This document shows, piece after piece, positions 1 through 7,335 of a DNA stretch of 64,000 bases. Source of the DNA: Euglena gracilis (lineage: Eukaryota; Euglenida; Euglenophyceae; Euglenales); NCBI GenBank assembly GCA_039621445.1, contig CP154954.1:22704954-22768953 (forward strand), in the 5' to 3' direction. The notes under the pieces were generated by a model. It had not been told where the DNA came from and ran no database searches. It saw nothing but the letters and a program-made list of their open reading frames with translations. The position numbers were made by a program, and so were the translations under genes. Position 1 is the stretch's first letter. Each line of letters begins with the position of its first letter.

Positions 1-1264
1 GGAGTCTGGGGCGCTTGTTGTTCCGCGCTCCGGTGGTTTGTAGGCCGGGGTGGTCGAAAAGGGATGTGGGCCAGAAGCAGAGCTGGTCCCCTGGCAGGGG
101 GGTGAAGGTGCAGAGGTCGGAGCAGGGTGGCCAAGGTAGGTGCGGTGGCCAGGGCTGCGTCGTGTCGTCAAAGCCGATGTAGTGTTGTGCTGTACGGTGT
201 GATGACCACCTGCACCAGAGGGCGAGGGTGTCCAAGGGGCAACCAAACTGATGGAGGTATTTGGCTGTAGCCCGTCGGATGGAGTGGAAAGGGCAGTCTG
301 CCGCTGGGGTCGTCTGGGTGACCTCCCCAAACCAGCGGTGGAGGAGGTGGTGCGGGAAGATGGGGTGGAGTGGTGCAGCTGTAGGTTGAGAGCGGAGGAG
401 GAAGGTACACCATGCCATGATGTACAAGGGGGGTGTACGGGAGATACGGCCTTGACGGTGTGGGGGTAGTTTTTCGGGGACGAATGAGATATGTGGTGAG
501 CCGGGGCCGAGGACGTGCAAGTCCACGGGTCGGATGGAGGCGCATTCACCCGCCCGAAGACCGAGTGACAACGCCACAAGGACGGCAACAAGGGGCCGGA
601 AGTCGCGCCGTTCCTGGCAACGTTGTGCGATGGGAATAAGGGCCGAGATGGGAAACCACTTGCGTGCGGGTAAGGTGCGGAGCCGGTCGGCAGCGATGGA
701 GGCGCGCCACCAAGCGGGTTCCGGCCGGAGTGGCGACCACTGGAGGGTGTAGAGGCATTGCAAGGCCGAGAGGATTCCCCTGATGGAGGAAGATGCGGCG
801 CCCCTGCACGCCAGCTGGGAAATGTACGCTTCGACCACGAGGCGAAAAGATGCGTCCGAAGGTAAGGTGGAGCGGAATTTGTGCAGGGCGAGAAATCTTT
901 GGCGGTATGTTCGGAGGGTAGACGGGGCCCAGGAATAAAGGATGGTGGACTGGAAGTCAGAGGGCGGAGGGGGGTGAAGTAGAAGTAGAAGCTGGCATTG
1001 CTCGAGGATGGCATCCCAGGCATAGTGGGCGGGTAGGGGGTTTTGGGTTTTGGGCGGCGGGGTTTGTAGCGGGTTGGCGTTCAGGTGAGGTTGCGGGTCG
1101 GGAGGGAGGGGATTGGGGGTCGGGTGCAAGGGGTGTGGGGCCCGTGGGCCCCCCAACCCGTCAATATTTGTGCTGTTCTGCGGGACAGTCCCAGTGCCAG
1201 TGTGGCACTTGGCATCGAAAGCAAGGTTTTGGGGGAGGGAAAGAGACGTCCCACAATGGTCCAT
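1..1264 (-). CDS. Tyrosine recombinase of a mobile element (3' end outside window)
   Basis: An open frame starts at ATG 1264-1262 (in-frame stop just upstream at about 1312) and runs off the left edge, giving at least 421 codons. The family catalyses DNA strand exchange through a covalent 3'-phosphotyrosine and would integrate the element. Visible catalytic signatures: box I 'LGLRAGECASI' near 535-560 (Arg), box II 'HSIRRATAKYL' near 250-285 (His, Arg), 'WSSHRTAQHYIG' near 175-205 (His and the candidate Tyr nucleophile). An N-terminal core-binding-like part reads 'STILYSWAPSTLRTYR' near 905-950. It overlaps the end of the upstream Gag-like ORF by about 100 bp in another frame, as overlapping ORFs do in DIRS-type elements. 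The tail after the Tyr is basic. The assignment rests on motifs; no disruption is seen inside the window. Confidence 0.85.
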   Translation of the reverse strand, partial: MDHCGTSLSLPQNLAFDAKCHTGTGTVPQNSTNIDGLGGPRAPHPLHPTPNPLPPDPQPHLNANPLQTPPPKTQNPLPAHYAWDAILEQCQLLLLLHPPPPSDFQSTILYSWAPSTLRTYRQRFLALHKFRSTLPSDASFRLVVEAYISQLACRGAASSSIRGILSALQCLYTLQWSPLRPEPAWWRASIAADRLRTLPARKWFPISALIPIAQRCQERRDFRPLVAVLVALSLGLRAGECASIRPVDLHVLGPGSPHISFVPEKLPPHRQGRISRTPPLYIMAWCTFLLRSQPTAAPLHPIFPHHLLHRWFGEVTQTTPAADCPFHSIRRATAKYLHQFGCPLDTLALWCRWSSHRTAQHYIGFDDTTQPWPPHLPWPPCSDLCTFTPLPGDQLCFWPTSLFDHPGLQTTGARNNKRPRL

Positions 1265-2140
1265 CCTTGGCCACGTAAAATTTTCTCCCCTCCAGATAGG
1301 CGAACTTAGTCATGCCTCTACAAGTGCGTTCCTCGACCACCTGGCCACCCTTTCTGAGTACGTCGTCGGCGGTGAAGGGGGCAGGAGGATGAAATGTGGA
1401 GCGGGGGCGGTTTGGTGCGGAGTTTGTCGGCGGTGTACGAGTAGACGCACTGTCCTGGGAGAAACCACCGAAACGTTCTTTGTTGCGGAAGTAGGCGCGA
1501 ATCATGGTGTTCCAAAGAGGTATGAGGTGGGATGTCTTGTCTTCAGATATATCCGAAAAGGCGTTATGGAAAGCCGAGGCCATCTCGCGCATCCAGATGG
1601 CAGTGTCTTGCAGGTCACGGAAGCGCTGAGCACCCTCCACGGTGGGGTTGTCGCAGAACCACTCCTCCGTGATTGGGGGGGACAAGTTGCGTTCCAGCTT
1701 CAGCTTGGCCAGCTCAGTGCGGAGGGCGAGCAACTCCGAGTTTTGTGGGCGAGCTTCCCAAACAAAGTTATTGTGTTGGTGTAGGAGGGTGGATTCGGTG
1801 TACAGTTCATAGGCGCAGCACTTCATCAAAAAGTCGGGGATGTCCGGGCTCAAACCAGTGCTCACAAGTAATTGGGCAACCCAATCTGAAGGCCACTTTG
1901 AGGATCTGCTTTTAAGGTTAACGACAGCCCGGGCAAGTTGGACGGAATCGGCCACGGTGATGAAATCCGTAGCACAAGCGCTGACGAATGTGGTGAATGG
2001 CATTGTCGTCGGTCCCGGGTTGCTTTCAATGTCTCCACATTGCAACAAGGCCGTCCCATGTCTGCTTACGGCGCCAAGCGCAACGTTGTCGCAAAAGAAG
2101 ACGTACACGGGCCATGGCGGGGGGGGGGGGGGGGAGGGGC
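1161..2140 (-). CDS. Gag-like zinc-knuckle protein preceded by a 2A motif
   Basis: This frame ends at TGA 1163-1161. It follows a 2A motif (CGDIESNPGP, 2010-2039), so the product should begin at the final Pro of that motif. Roughly 280 residues follow, with a Leu/Glu-rich probable helix (about 1,690-1,760), a Pro/Thr/Ser-rich linker, and near the C-terminus a Cys/His cluster 'CFRCQVPHWHWDC', a variant CCHC knuckle (C-x2-C-x3-H-x4-C) of the kind that binds nucleic acid in retroelement Gag proteins. The same frame stays open upstream to 2516, but the part above about 2,140 is a low-complexity shadow of the DLFA-domain ORF; the true frame seems to change at the poly-C/poly-Pro tract (2,118-2,135). 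The Gag role is inferred from the knuckle and the position before the recombinase. Confidence 0.65.
2010..2039 (-). other. 2A-type ribosome-skipping motif (second)
   Basis: The minus strand encodes C-G-D-I-E-S-N-P-G-P, an exact match to the 2A core D-x-E-x-N-P-G-P, preceded by the hydrophobic 'GTALLQ'. In known 2A peptides the ribosome skips the Gly-Pro bond, releasing the upstream protein and continuing translation. Here it would separate the DLFA-domain protein from the Gag-like protein. Confidence 0.9.
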
Positions 2141-2602
2141 GTCCCACGAAACCGGAACATGGCTTGTGCAGGAATACGGAAGGGGAAGTGGGTGAGGCGA
2201 TGCAGAAATGCCAGCGTGGGGGCGTGTAGTGCTGGTACAAGCAGCAACATGCGGCATGGCCATAGCAAGAGGTAGTGTAGTACAAGAGGAAGGAGGCGAA
2301 ATGGTGGGTTGGCCCACAAGATTCCGTGTAATTCGGACCAACGCTGCTGAAAGGCATCAGAGCCGGCAGTCCAGAATTTTGGTGCCCTGGCGTTATGTGG
2401 GGCAGCGAACAGGTCGAACCTGGGATATGGGACACCGAAATGTGCGGCCGCAGAGAGGATGAGTCTATATTCCAAAGCGTAGTCGTCCCGGTCCCCCAAT
2501 GGCGCCGGCGAGACAAGGGGGGGGGTCGGTCCCGGGTTTTGTTCTACGTCTCCACAGCGGAGTAGGAGCGTGGGGATGTAACGTTGGTATCCTTCCGGCT
2601 TC
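2026..2602 (-). CDS. DIRS-type DLFA...ANPPF domain protein, released by a 2A motif
   Basis: An open frame from 2602 (after an in-frame TGA at 2607-2605) to TGA at 2028-2026. It contains the first 2A motif (2527-2556), then 'DDYALEYRLILSAAAHFG', 'DLFAAPHNARAPKFW', 'DAFQQRW' and 'LWANPPFRLLPLVL'. That series of landmarks is the domain that follows RNase H in DIRS-group polyproteins and shows DNA adenine methyltransferase-like features (ANPPF resembles the NPPY/F motif). The copy at 63,416-63,640 has the same landmarks directly after RNase H. Here there is no RNase H or reverse transcriptase before it; the 2A motif takes their place. The Pro-rich C-terminus coincides with a poly-C run, where the frame probably passes into the second 2A/Gag-like ORF. 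Confidence 0.7.
2527..2556 (-). other. 2A-type ribosome-skipping motif (first)
   Basis: The minus strand encodes C-G-D-V-E-Q-N-P-G-P after 'YIPTLLLR', matching the 2A core D-x-E-x-N-P-G-P with the usual Leu-rich preceding segment. It lies about 15 codons after an in-frame stop (2607-2605) that sits beside a G7 run, so continuity with the cold-shock ORF would need a frameshift there or an error in the run. Confidence 0.88.
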
Positions 2603-2609
2603 CATCATA

Positions 2610-2914
2610 CCCCCCCCGGCAGGCCGACGTCGAGCGTGGGGTGGGCCTAGTTGTCCTTTGGGGCTTGGGGGGGGGGGGCGCGGCACAAGGCAATAGTGGC
2701 TGCACTCCATCACATGTCGTGCGGACGGGAAGGCTGGGTTCTTGTCAAGGGGCGGAGCCCCGGGCGATAGTGTCGTGCCCCAGCATTTACGGGCACTGTC
2801 CAGCCAGATGGATAGTAGAGACCGACGGAAAGCCAATAGATCACCCGGGGTTGGTTCCAGGCATCGGAGAGCGGAATGAAAATTTTTTGCCAATTTGGTA
2901 CGTGTCTCCACCAC
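2610..2914 (-). CDS. Possible continuation of the element's first polyprotein
   Basis: A frame from ATG 2914 reads 'FHSALRCLEPTPGDLLAFRR', 'SIWLDSARKCW' and 'SARHVMECSHYCLVPRPPPP', which looks like protein, then a poly-Pro stretch at the G/C run near 2,669-2,678. It starts inside the end of the cold-shock ORF in another frame and could join that ORF to the first 2A unit if the homopolymer runs are miscounted or bypassed by frameshifting. No known domain was recognised. Confidence 0.35.
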
Positions 2915-3713
2915 CAGGCCCTGTCAGATGGGGGAGTAAGCCAGGAGTCTTCTGAAAAGGCTGGGGGGGGGCTTGTGGGTGTGTGTCCCCTTTCTGGTTC
3001 TGCAGGGGCCCGTTCCAGGGATAAGAGGGCAGACATTGGCAGAGAGATGTGGTCAGGCGGGGTGGTGGCCGGAGGCTGGGCCGTGGGGGGGGGGCCGGTC
3101 CCGGAAAGCCCGTGGGCAAAATTTGTTGGGGAAATTGGTGGGGCATTTGGGGGGAAAGTTGGGAATGAAGAAGTCCCAAGTGAGGGGGGTTTTGGGCAGG
3201 GATCTGGCCAGCTGGGGGGGTCTGGTGGGAAAAATTTTGCTGTGCCCATTGGGGTCCCCAATGGGTGCCCAATTGTGGCCCAAATTGTGTCCCAAATTGT
3301 GGCCCCATTTGCTGCAAACCGGGCTGGGGCAGAAGCAGGCCCTTCAGCACATCGATCACAGAGGCAGTCACGAGGTCACGTGTGGGGGTAGGGGCTGCGG
3401 TTACTCCTCTCCTGGGGTTCTCCTCCTCACTCCTCTTTCTTGTCGCCTTGAATCTCCGAAATGGGCCGCCATCGGGCATCATGATTTGTGTGGCCTTGGG
3501 CTTCTTCCCCGGGGAAACGTTGAAGATCACCTCCTGCTCTTGTTCCAGGTGCAGCCGTCCTTCGCCAACGGTGGACACGTCGGAATGGTGGAAGAACAGC
3601 CGCACAGACTCCTCATCACCCATCTTGGTAACCAATTCGTTGTCTTCACTGATAATCCATCCGTAACCCTTCTGGTCCAGGAACCGCTCAATTTTCCCAG
3701 TGTATGGTGGCAT
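2841..3713 (-). CDS. Cold-shock-domain protein carried by the mobile element
   Basis: 290 codons from ATG 3713. Residues about 4-85 form a cold-shock (OB-fold) domain, which binds single-stranded nucleic acid: 'TGKIERFLDQKGYGWI' holds the RNP1 motif K-G-Y-G-W-I and 'RLFFHHSDV' the RNP2 motif, followed by 'EQEQEVIFNVSPGKKPKA'. The rest (residues 120-270) is Gln/Pro/Gly-rich and probably disordered, with a repeated PQFG.QFGPQ pattern. It is the first ORF of the element, starting about 85 bp inside the palindrome at 3,798-3,870 and transcribed in the same direction as the 2A and recombinase ORFs. A role as RNA chaperone or Gag-like protein is inferred. I do not know this domain as a usual part of DIRS or Crypton elements. 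Confidence 0.75.
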   Translation of the reverse strand: MPPYTGKIERFLDQKGYGWIISEDNELVTKMGDEESVRLFFHHSDVSTVGEGRLHLEQEQEVIFNVSPGKKPKATQIMMPDGGPFRRFKATRKRSEEENPRRGVTAAPTPTRDLVTASVIDVLKGLLLPQPGLQQMGPQFGTQFGPQLGTHWGPQWAQQNFSHQTPPAGQIPAQNPPHLGLLHSQLSPQMPHQFPQQILPTGFPGPAPPPRPSLRPPPRLTTSLCQCLPSYPWNGPLQNQKGDTHPQAPPQPFQKTPGLLPHLTGPGGGDTYQIGKKFSFRSPMPGTNPG

Positions 3714-3797
3714 AGCGTTGCTTCCAAAGAAAGAAGCTGTAGAACGTGGAGGATCGATTGAATTCGGTATCAGCAGATCTCGCGATCATAGATCGCT

Positions 3798-3870
3798 CGA
3801 TCACGATTCCCGGTGGAGAAACGGGGGGCGCCTACGGCGCCCCCCGTTTCTCCACCGGGAATCGTGATCG
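3798..3870. repeat. Perfect palindrome, copy 1
   Basis: Two perfectly complementary 35-bp arms (3,798-3,832 and 3,836-3,870) surround a 3-nt TAC spacer. The arms contain 'GATCACGATTCCCGGTGGAG' and a G6CGCC tip. The right flank continues with GGACCCCGCTTTTTCTTATA, as in copy 2; the left flank differs. It lies 85 bp upstream of the cold-shock ORF and may mark the end of the left element. Confidence 0.95.
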
Positions 3871-4407
3871 GACCCCGCTTTTTCTTATAAAAAATGCCTT
3901 GTAAATGTTGCTTACAGCATTTACATAGGTCCGAAAACTGGACACTGGCATGGAGCGAAGGCGCCCATCTTTTCCAGACTGCCTAAAAGGGCATCCACTC
4001 CAGCAGCTCCTAGGGAGCTGGCACCACGTAAAACAGCCAGAAATTCATCTACGTTGGGGGGGCGGGGCATCTGTGCTTCCATCATGTTGGCAAAACGCTT
4101 CATCGGACTGTGGGGAAAAGCAGCAGACAGACAGAAACACAAATGTTAAAAACCCCAAAAAATTCAAATTCCGATCACGGGTAACACCTTGCGCAACCGT
4201 GGTCGGTTCACGGGTGCACGCACGGCAGCCGTGGACGGAAATTCCGTTCACGGGTGCGCACTACGGCACCCGTGAACGGCCAAAGTTCACCCGTGAACGC
4301 CAAAAACGAGATTTTTGACCCCCTAGGCATCTCGTTAGGAAGCGCTTGCCTACTGCGAGGAAGCCCGTGAACTTGGTTAACGGTTTTAAGACAAAAGCGG
4401 GGTCCGA
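3871..4407. mobile_element. Cassette bounded by two palindromes
   Basis: The segment starts with GGACCCCGCTTTTTCTTATA and ends with its imperfect inverse (TAAGACAAAAGCGGGGTCC), so it has inverted ends next to both palindromes. It carries a 73-codon minus-strand ORF (3,921-4,142) and a cluster of inverted TTCACGGGTG/CACCCGTGAA motifs (4,205-4,300). No transposase is recognisable. It could be a small non-autonomous element, or the edge of a larger element with duplicated ends. Confidence 0.5.
3921..4142 (-). CDS. Small ORF inside the palindrome cassette
   Basis: 73 codons from ATG 4142. After a Cys/Phe-rich start it reads 'MKRFANMMEAQMPRPPNVDE' and 'FLAVLRGASSLGAAGVDALL', which has helix-like composition. 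The phrase 'PP..(D/A)EFLA.L' recurs in the decayed ORF at 6,872-7,198, suggesting that both derive from a Gag-like N-terminus of related elements. That link is tentative and no family was recognised. Confidence 0.3.
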   Translation of the reverse strand: MCFCLSAAFPHSPMKRFANMMEAQMPRPPNVDEFLAVLRGASSLGAAGVDALLGSLEKMGAFAPCQCPVFGPM

Positions 4408-4493
4408 TCACGATTCCCGGTGGAGAAACGGGGGGCGCCTACGGCGCCCCCCGTTTCTCCACCGGGAATCGTGATCGGACCCCGCTTTTTCTT
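4388..4493. repeat. Long palindrome, copy 2
   Basis: The 35-bp perfect core of copy 1 (with the same TAC spacer at 4,440-4,442) is extended on both sides by GGACCCCGC(T)n / (A)nGCGGGGTCC, giving arms of about 51 nt with one 1-nt indel. An RNA or single strand of this segment would fold into one long hairpin. Confidence 0.95.
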
Positions 4494-4892
4494 ATAGAAA
4501 CCGTGTATCGGAGGCTCTGGGTTCACGCCCGAACCGGTGTCTAGGGACACACGGGAGGTTAGGCAGTACGGGGGGGGGGGTGGCTGTGGACCCCCCGGTG
4601 AACTTCATCAGTGAACGTTCACCAGGGGGGAGGGGGGGGTACTTTTAGCGGTGAAGTTCGAAGTTCACCAGTTAATTTCACTGTTTTGATGGTTGGGGGC
4701 AGGGGTGCAAGGGGGGCTCGGGGGGGGGGGGGGGGCGCCCCCCCCGAGATTTTGGGAAGAAATTTTTTTTCACTTCACAAAAATGTGTTGTAGTTATGAA
4801 CCAAAGTTTTGTCCAAATTTATTAGTGAAAAGTAAAATTATTGATTTTCACACCAGTTTTGCACAATCTCTGAAGGGAAAACCGCAACTGTC

Positions 4893-5480
4893 TGGCTGCC
4901 CTTCGGGCAGCATCACAAGGTTTGAGAGGGGGTTTGGGAGGGGGGCATGAAATTTTCAAGACAAAAATGTTTTTTGTTCGACATAATGGCGGGCCCCTGG
5001 GGAAGTTTCAAGAACCAACGGCATTCAAGGACCAATGGCAAATAGGCAAAATTTCCTTTATTAACAGCATTTTGGGAGATGACAAACATACGTGTCATGT
5101 TCCAAACGTGCCCAAGTTTGGTTTTAGGGGTTTGGCTTCTCCGGTGTATTTTAACATTTTGTTGGAAGGAAAACCATTACCGTCTAGCTGCCCTTCGGGC
5201 AGCACTGATTTAACATTTTAGCTCCCTTGTCCCTAGCCCACATTGGTCTTTGGGTTTGGGATAACTTTTTTAAAAAAAATAGAGGAAAACCCTGCCCATC
5301 CCCAAGTCCGGCGCACCCACGCTCCCCAGGGGTCCAATCTTAAAAAGAATTTCATGTGACCATTTCACCTTTGCTTTTCTTCGATAAAAATTGAGGTGAT
5401 TGTGAACGTTTTGTGGTTCTGCAAATTTTCTTGTGGATAACAAACACGTTACCGTCTGCCGCCCTTCGGGTAACAGCTTG
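4893..5480. repeat. Three spaced hairpins with TTCG loops
   Basis: GCTGCCCTTCGGGCAGC occurs at about 4,897-4,913 and 5,189-5,205, and a diverged form (CTGCCGCCCTTCGGGTAACAG) near 5,455-5,475. Each follows a related lead-in (AAACCR...CCGTCT). The stems close on C(TTCG)G, an unusually stable tetraloop, at spacings near 290 and 270 bp. No gene sits between them. They look like remnants of a roughly 0.28-kb repeated unit. Confidence 0.7.
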
Positions 5481-6301
5481 CGGTTCCATATGGTCTTCGG
5501 CGTTCGGCGGAATGTTCGCCCCCCCCCCCGAGAAAAAATTGATCCGGCACCTATGGTTGAGGGTGAAATTTTCATGGGTAAAATTTTAAGGGTGATAGAC
5601 AGAGGGTCATTTTAGGTCCCCAGTGATTTCCTTTGATTGGCCATCATTGTGGATATATTTTGAATTCTTGATTATTTTTTTTTTGACCCGGAATGGCCCA
5701 AAAAAAAAAACATCAAAGCAACCCAAAACAATGCATTATTTGGAGCAAAATGCCTTTAAAGAGGCCACCACCCGGGCTAGCTGTGGAGTTGCAAGGAAAT
5801 CAAATTGCCGTTAGATGGGGCGTTAAATGCTTGAATTTTGGTCAGTGGATTTCCTTTTATTTTGTTTCATTTCCAAACATCAATCTTTTGACCCCCCCCA
5901 AACAAGCCCAAATTGCCGCAAAAAGGGCCAGAATTTGATTAACTTGGGGAACACAAAGAGTAGGAAAAAAAGAGAAGCATGGATGGATACATCCTCTATC
6001 GCCCCTGGACACTGTTTTGGCCACTGACGTTTGCTTGCCGGCTCGTTTTTGTGGCCCAAAACAGCCATTTTGGGCGTTTTTGGGGACTGTTGGGGGGGGG
6101 TCAAAATCCATTTTGACAAAATTGCTCAACGATGAAGCAAACAAAAGGAAATGTCTGGATACCAAAAACGAAGCCTTGGAACGCCGCATCCAGGGGCACA
6201 ACATTTTCGTCTGACAGACACTTTTGGAAATAATGCGTGTTTTCTCGAGATGTTTTTGAATGAATTGATTTTTTTTTTTACTGTGTATGGAGGCTTTGGG
6301 T

Positions 6302-7198
6302 TCACGCCCGAACCGGTGTCTTGGACACCGGTTCGGGCGGGAAACCGGTGACTTGGACAACCAGAGAGGCTTCTTGGCGTTCTGTTGATTGCTCTGACAC
6401 GCTTTTTGTTTTGGGTATTTCACCAAAACTTCGGTCACCCCCCTCCCGCTCTGACGGATGAAAACACCCCACCGTCAGCTCCAAAAACGTCTCAGGCCTT
6501 TGGCCCACCTTGTAGGCAATCAACAATACAATAAATTCATCCTTTGGCTCTCCAAAAAATGGTTCCAGTTTGTCAACTCAAAGAGTCACAAAATTTCTTC
6601 CTCAGACACTACAGGCACCTCCTGTTCTTCGCCTTTTGCCACTTCTCGCGAAGAGAAGCGGCGTTGAAGAAAGCACAAAATTGTGGATAATGTGGCTGCA
6701 CCGAAGGCACAAAGGGGCTGATATGGGAGGGCACTTCCCTGTACAAAGCAGCCAGAGCGTTGACCATCGTGGTCAACGTGGAGGGGAACCAGGACCGATC
6801 CTTGCACCTTGGCATTAGCACAAATTTCTTTGCATTGGGCGGCAGCTGCCTGTTGCTTCTCATCACCGTGATCAAAAAGGCACGTGACCTTTACTGTCCA
6901 AAGGGCAAATGAAGAGCCAGTCGTCCAGTTTGTCAAACGTTGCCCCACGCAGCTGGCAAACCTTTTGGAAATCCTGGGCAGCTGCCCGCGCCACCATTTT
7001 GCCTTTCGCAAGACCACCACGGGGGCAACTGTTGACAAATGTTTCCCCAAACAAAAGTGAGTGGGCTGCTGGGGTTTCCCGAGGTGCGGCGGCAGCCTCA
7101 AGTCCTGCCAAAAATTCTGCTGGTGTGGGGGGTTGGGGCAGCGCACTGGTGCACACGGTAGTAACCTGGCCGGCGTACATTAAGAAAAAACCTGCCAA
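6302..7198 (-). pseudogene. Decayed coding region inside the TIR element
   Basis: Protein-like sequence runs on the minus strand in successive frames: 7198-6872 ('PPTPAEFLAGLEAAAA', 'QDFQKVCQLRGATFDKLDDW'), 6875-6609 ('MPRCKDRSWFPSTLTTMVNA', 'PHYPQFCAFFNAASLREKW'), an overlapping frame ending 'EEQEVPVVSEEEIL', then 'KLEPFFGEPKDEFIVLLIAYKV' split as GEPKDEFIVL and 'AYKVGQRPETFLELTVGCF' down to 6302. The frame changes suggest one gene broken by indels. It may be the element's Gag-like or structural ORF. No transposase or polymerase motif was recognised. Confidence 0.4.
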
Positions 7199-7335
7199 GA
7201 ATAGTAATACGTGACCGTGGAGATCAGGCAGTAGACTTTGGTCATTTTGACCCCCCTCCCCCCCCTATGGTGAAGTTCACTGTTTGAAAGTTCACTGGGG
7301 GGTCCCGGACCCCCTCCCCCCCCCTCTGTCTAACC

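Larger units (their letters stand above)
4557..7335. mobile_element. 2.8-kb element with about 75-bp terminal inverted repeats
   Basis: The left end starts GGTTAGGCAGTACGGGG and continues through GGACCCCCCGGTGAACTTC to a second CAGTGAAC...TTCACC block. The reverse complement of the right end starts GGTTAGACAGAGGGGGG and runs through the same ordered blocks (GGGACCCCCCAGTGAACTTT, CAGTGAACTTCACC, then G6). The match covers about 75 positions with small differences. No clear target-site duplication was seen. Inside are three TTCG-loop hairpins, AT-rich sequence and a decayed minus-strand coding region. The superfamily is unknown. Confidence 0.65.

Noticed and set aside
1113-2275. Plus-strand ORFs opposite the left element
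   Set aside because: They are antisense shadows of the recombinase, Gag-like and DLFA frames; no family resemblance.
1161-2516. A single 451-residue Gag-like protein starting at ATG 2516
   Set aside because: The part upstream of about 2,140 in this frame is compositionally odd and overlaps the well-supported DLFA domain in another frame; the real protein most likely starts at the second 2A.
4893-5480. CRISPR-like array
   Set aside because: Only three palindromic units, spaced near 280 bp with diverging repeats, in a eukaryotic context; no uniform spacers or cas genes.
5857-6438. 193-codon minus-strand ORF inside the TIR element
   Set aside because: Lys/Asn/Phe-rich translation of AT-rich sequence that crosses a repeat shared with 7,870-8,100; no protein-like core.
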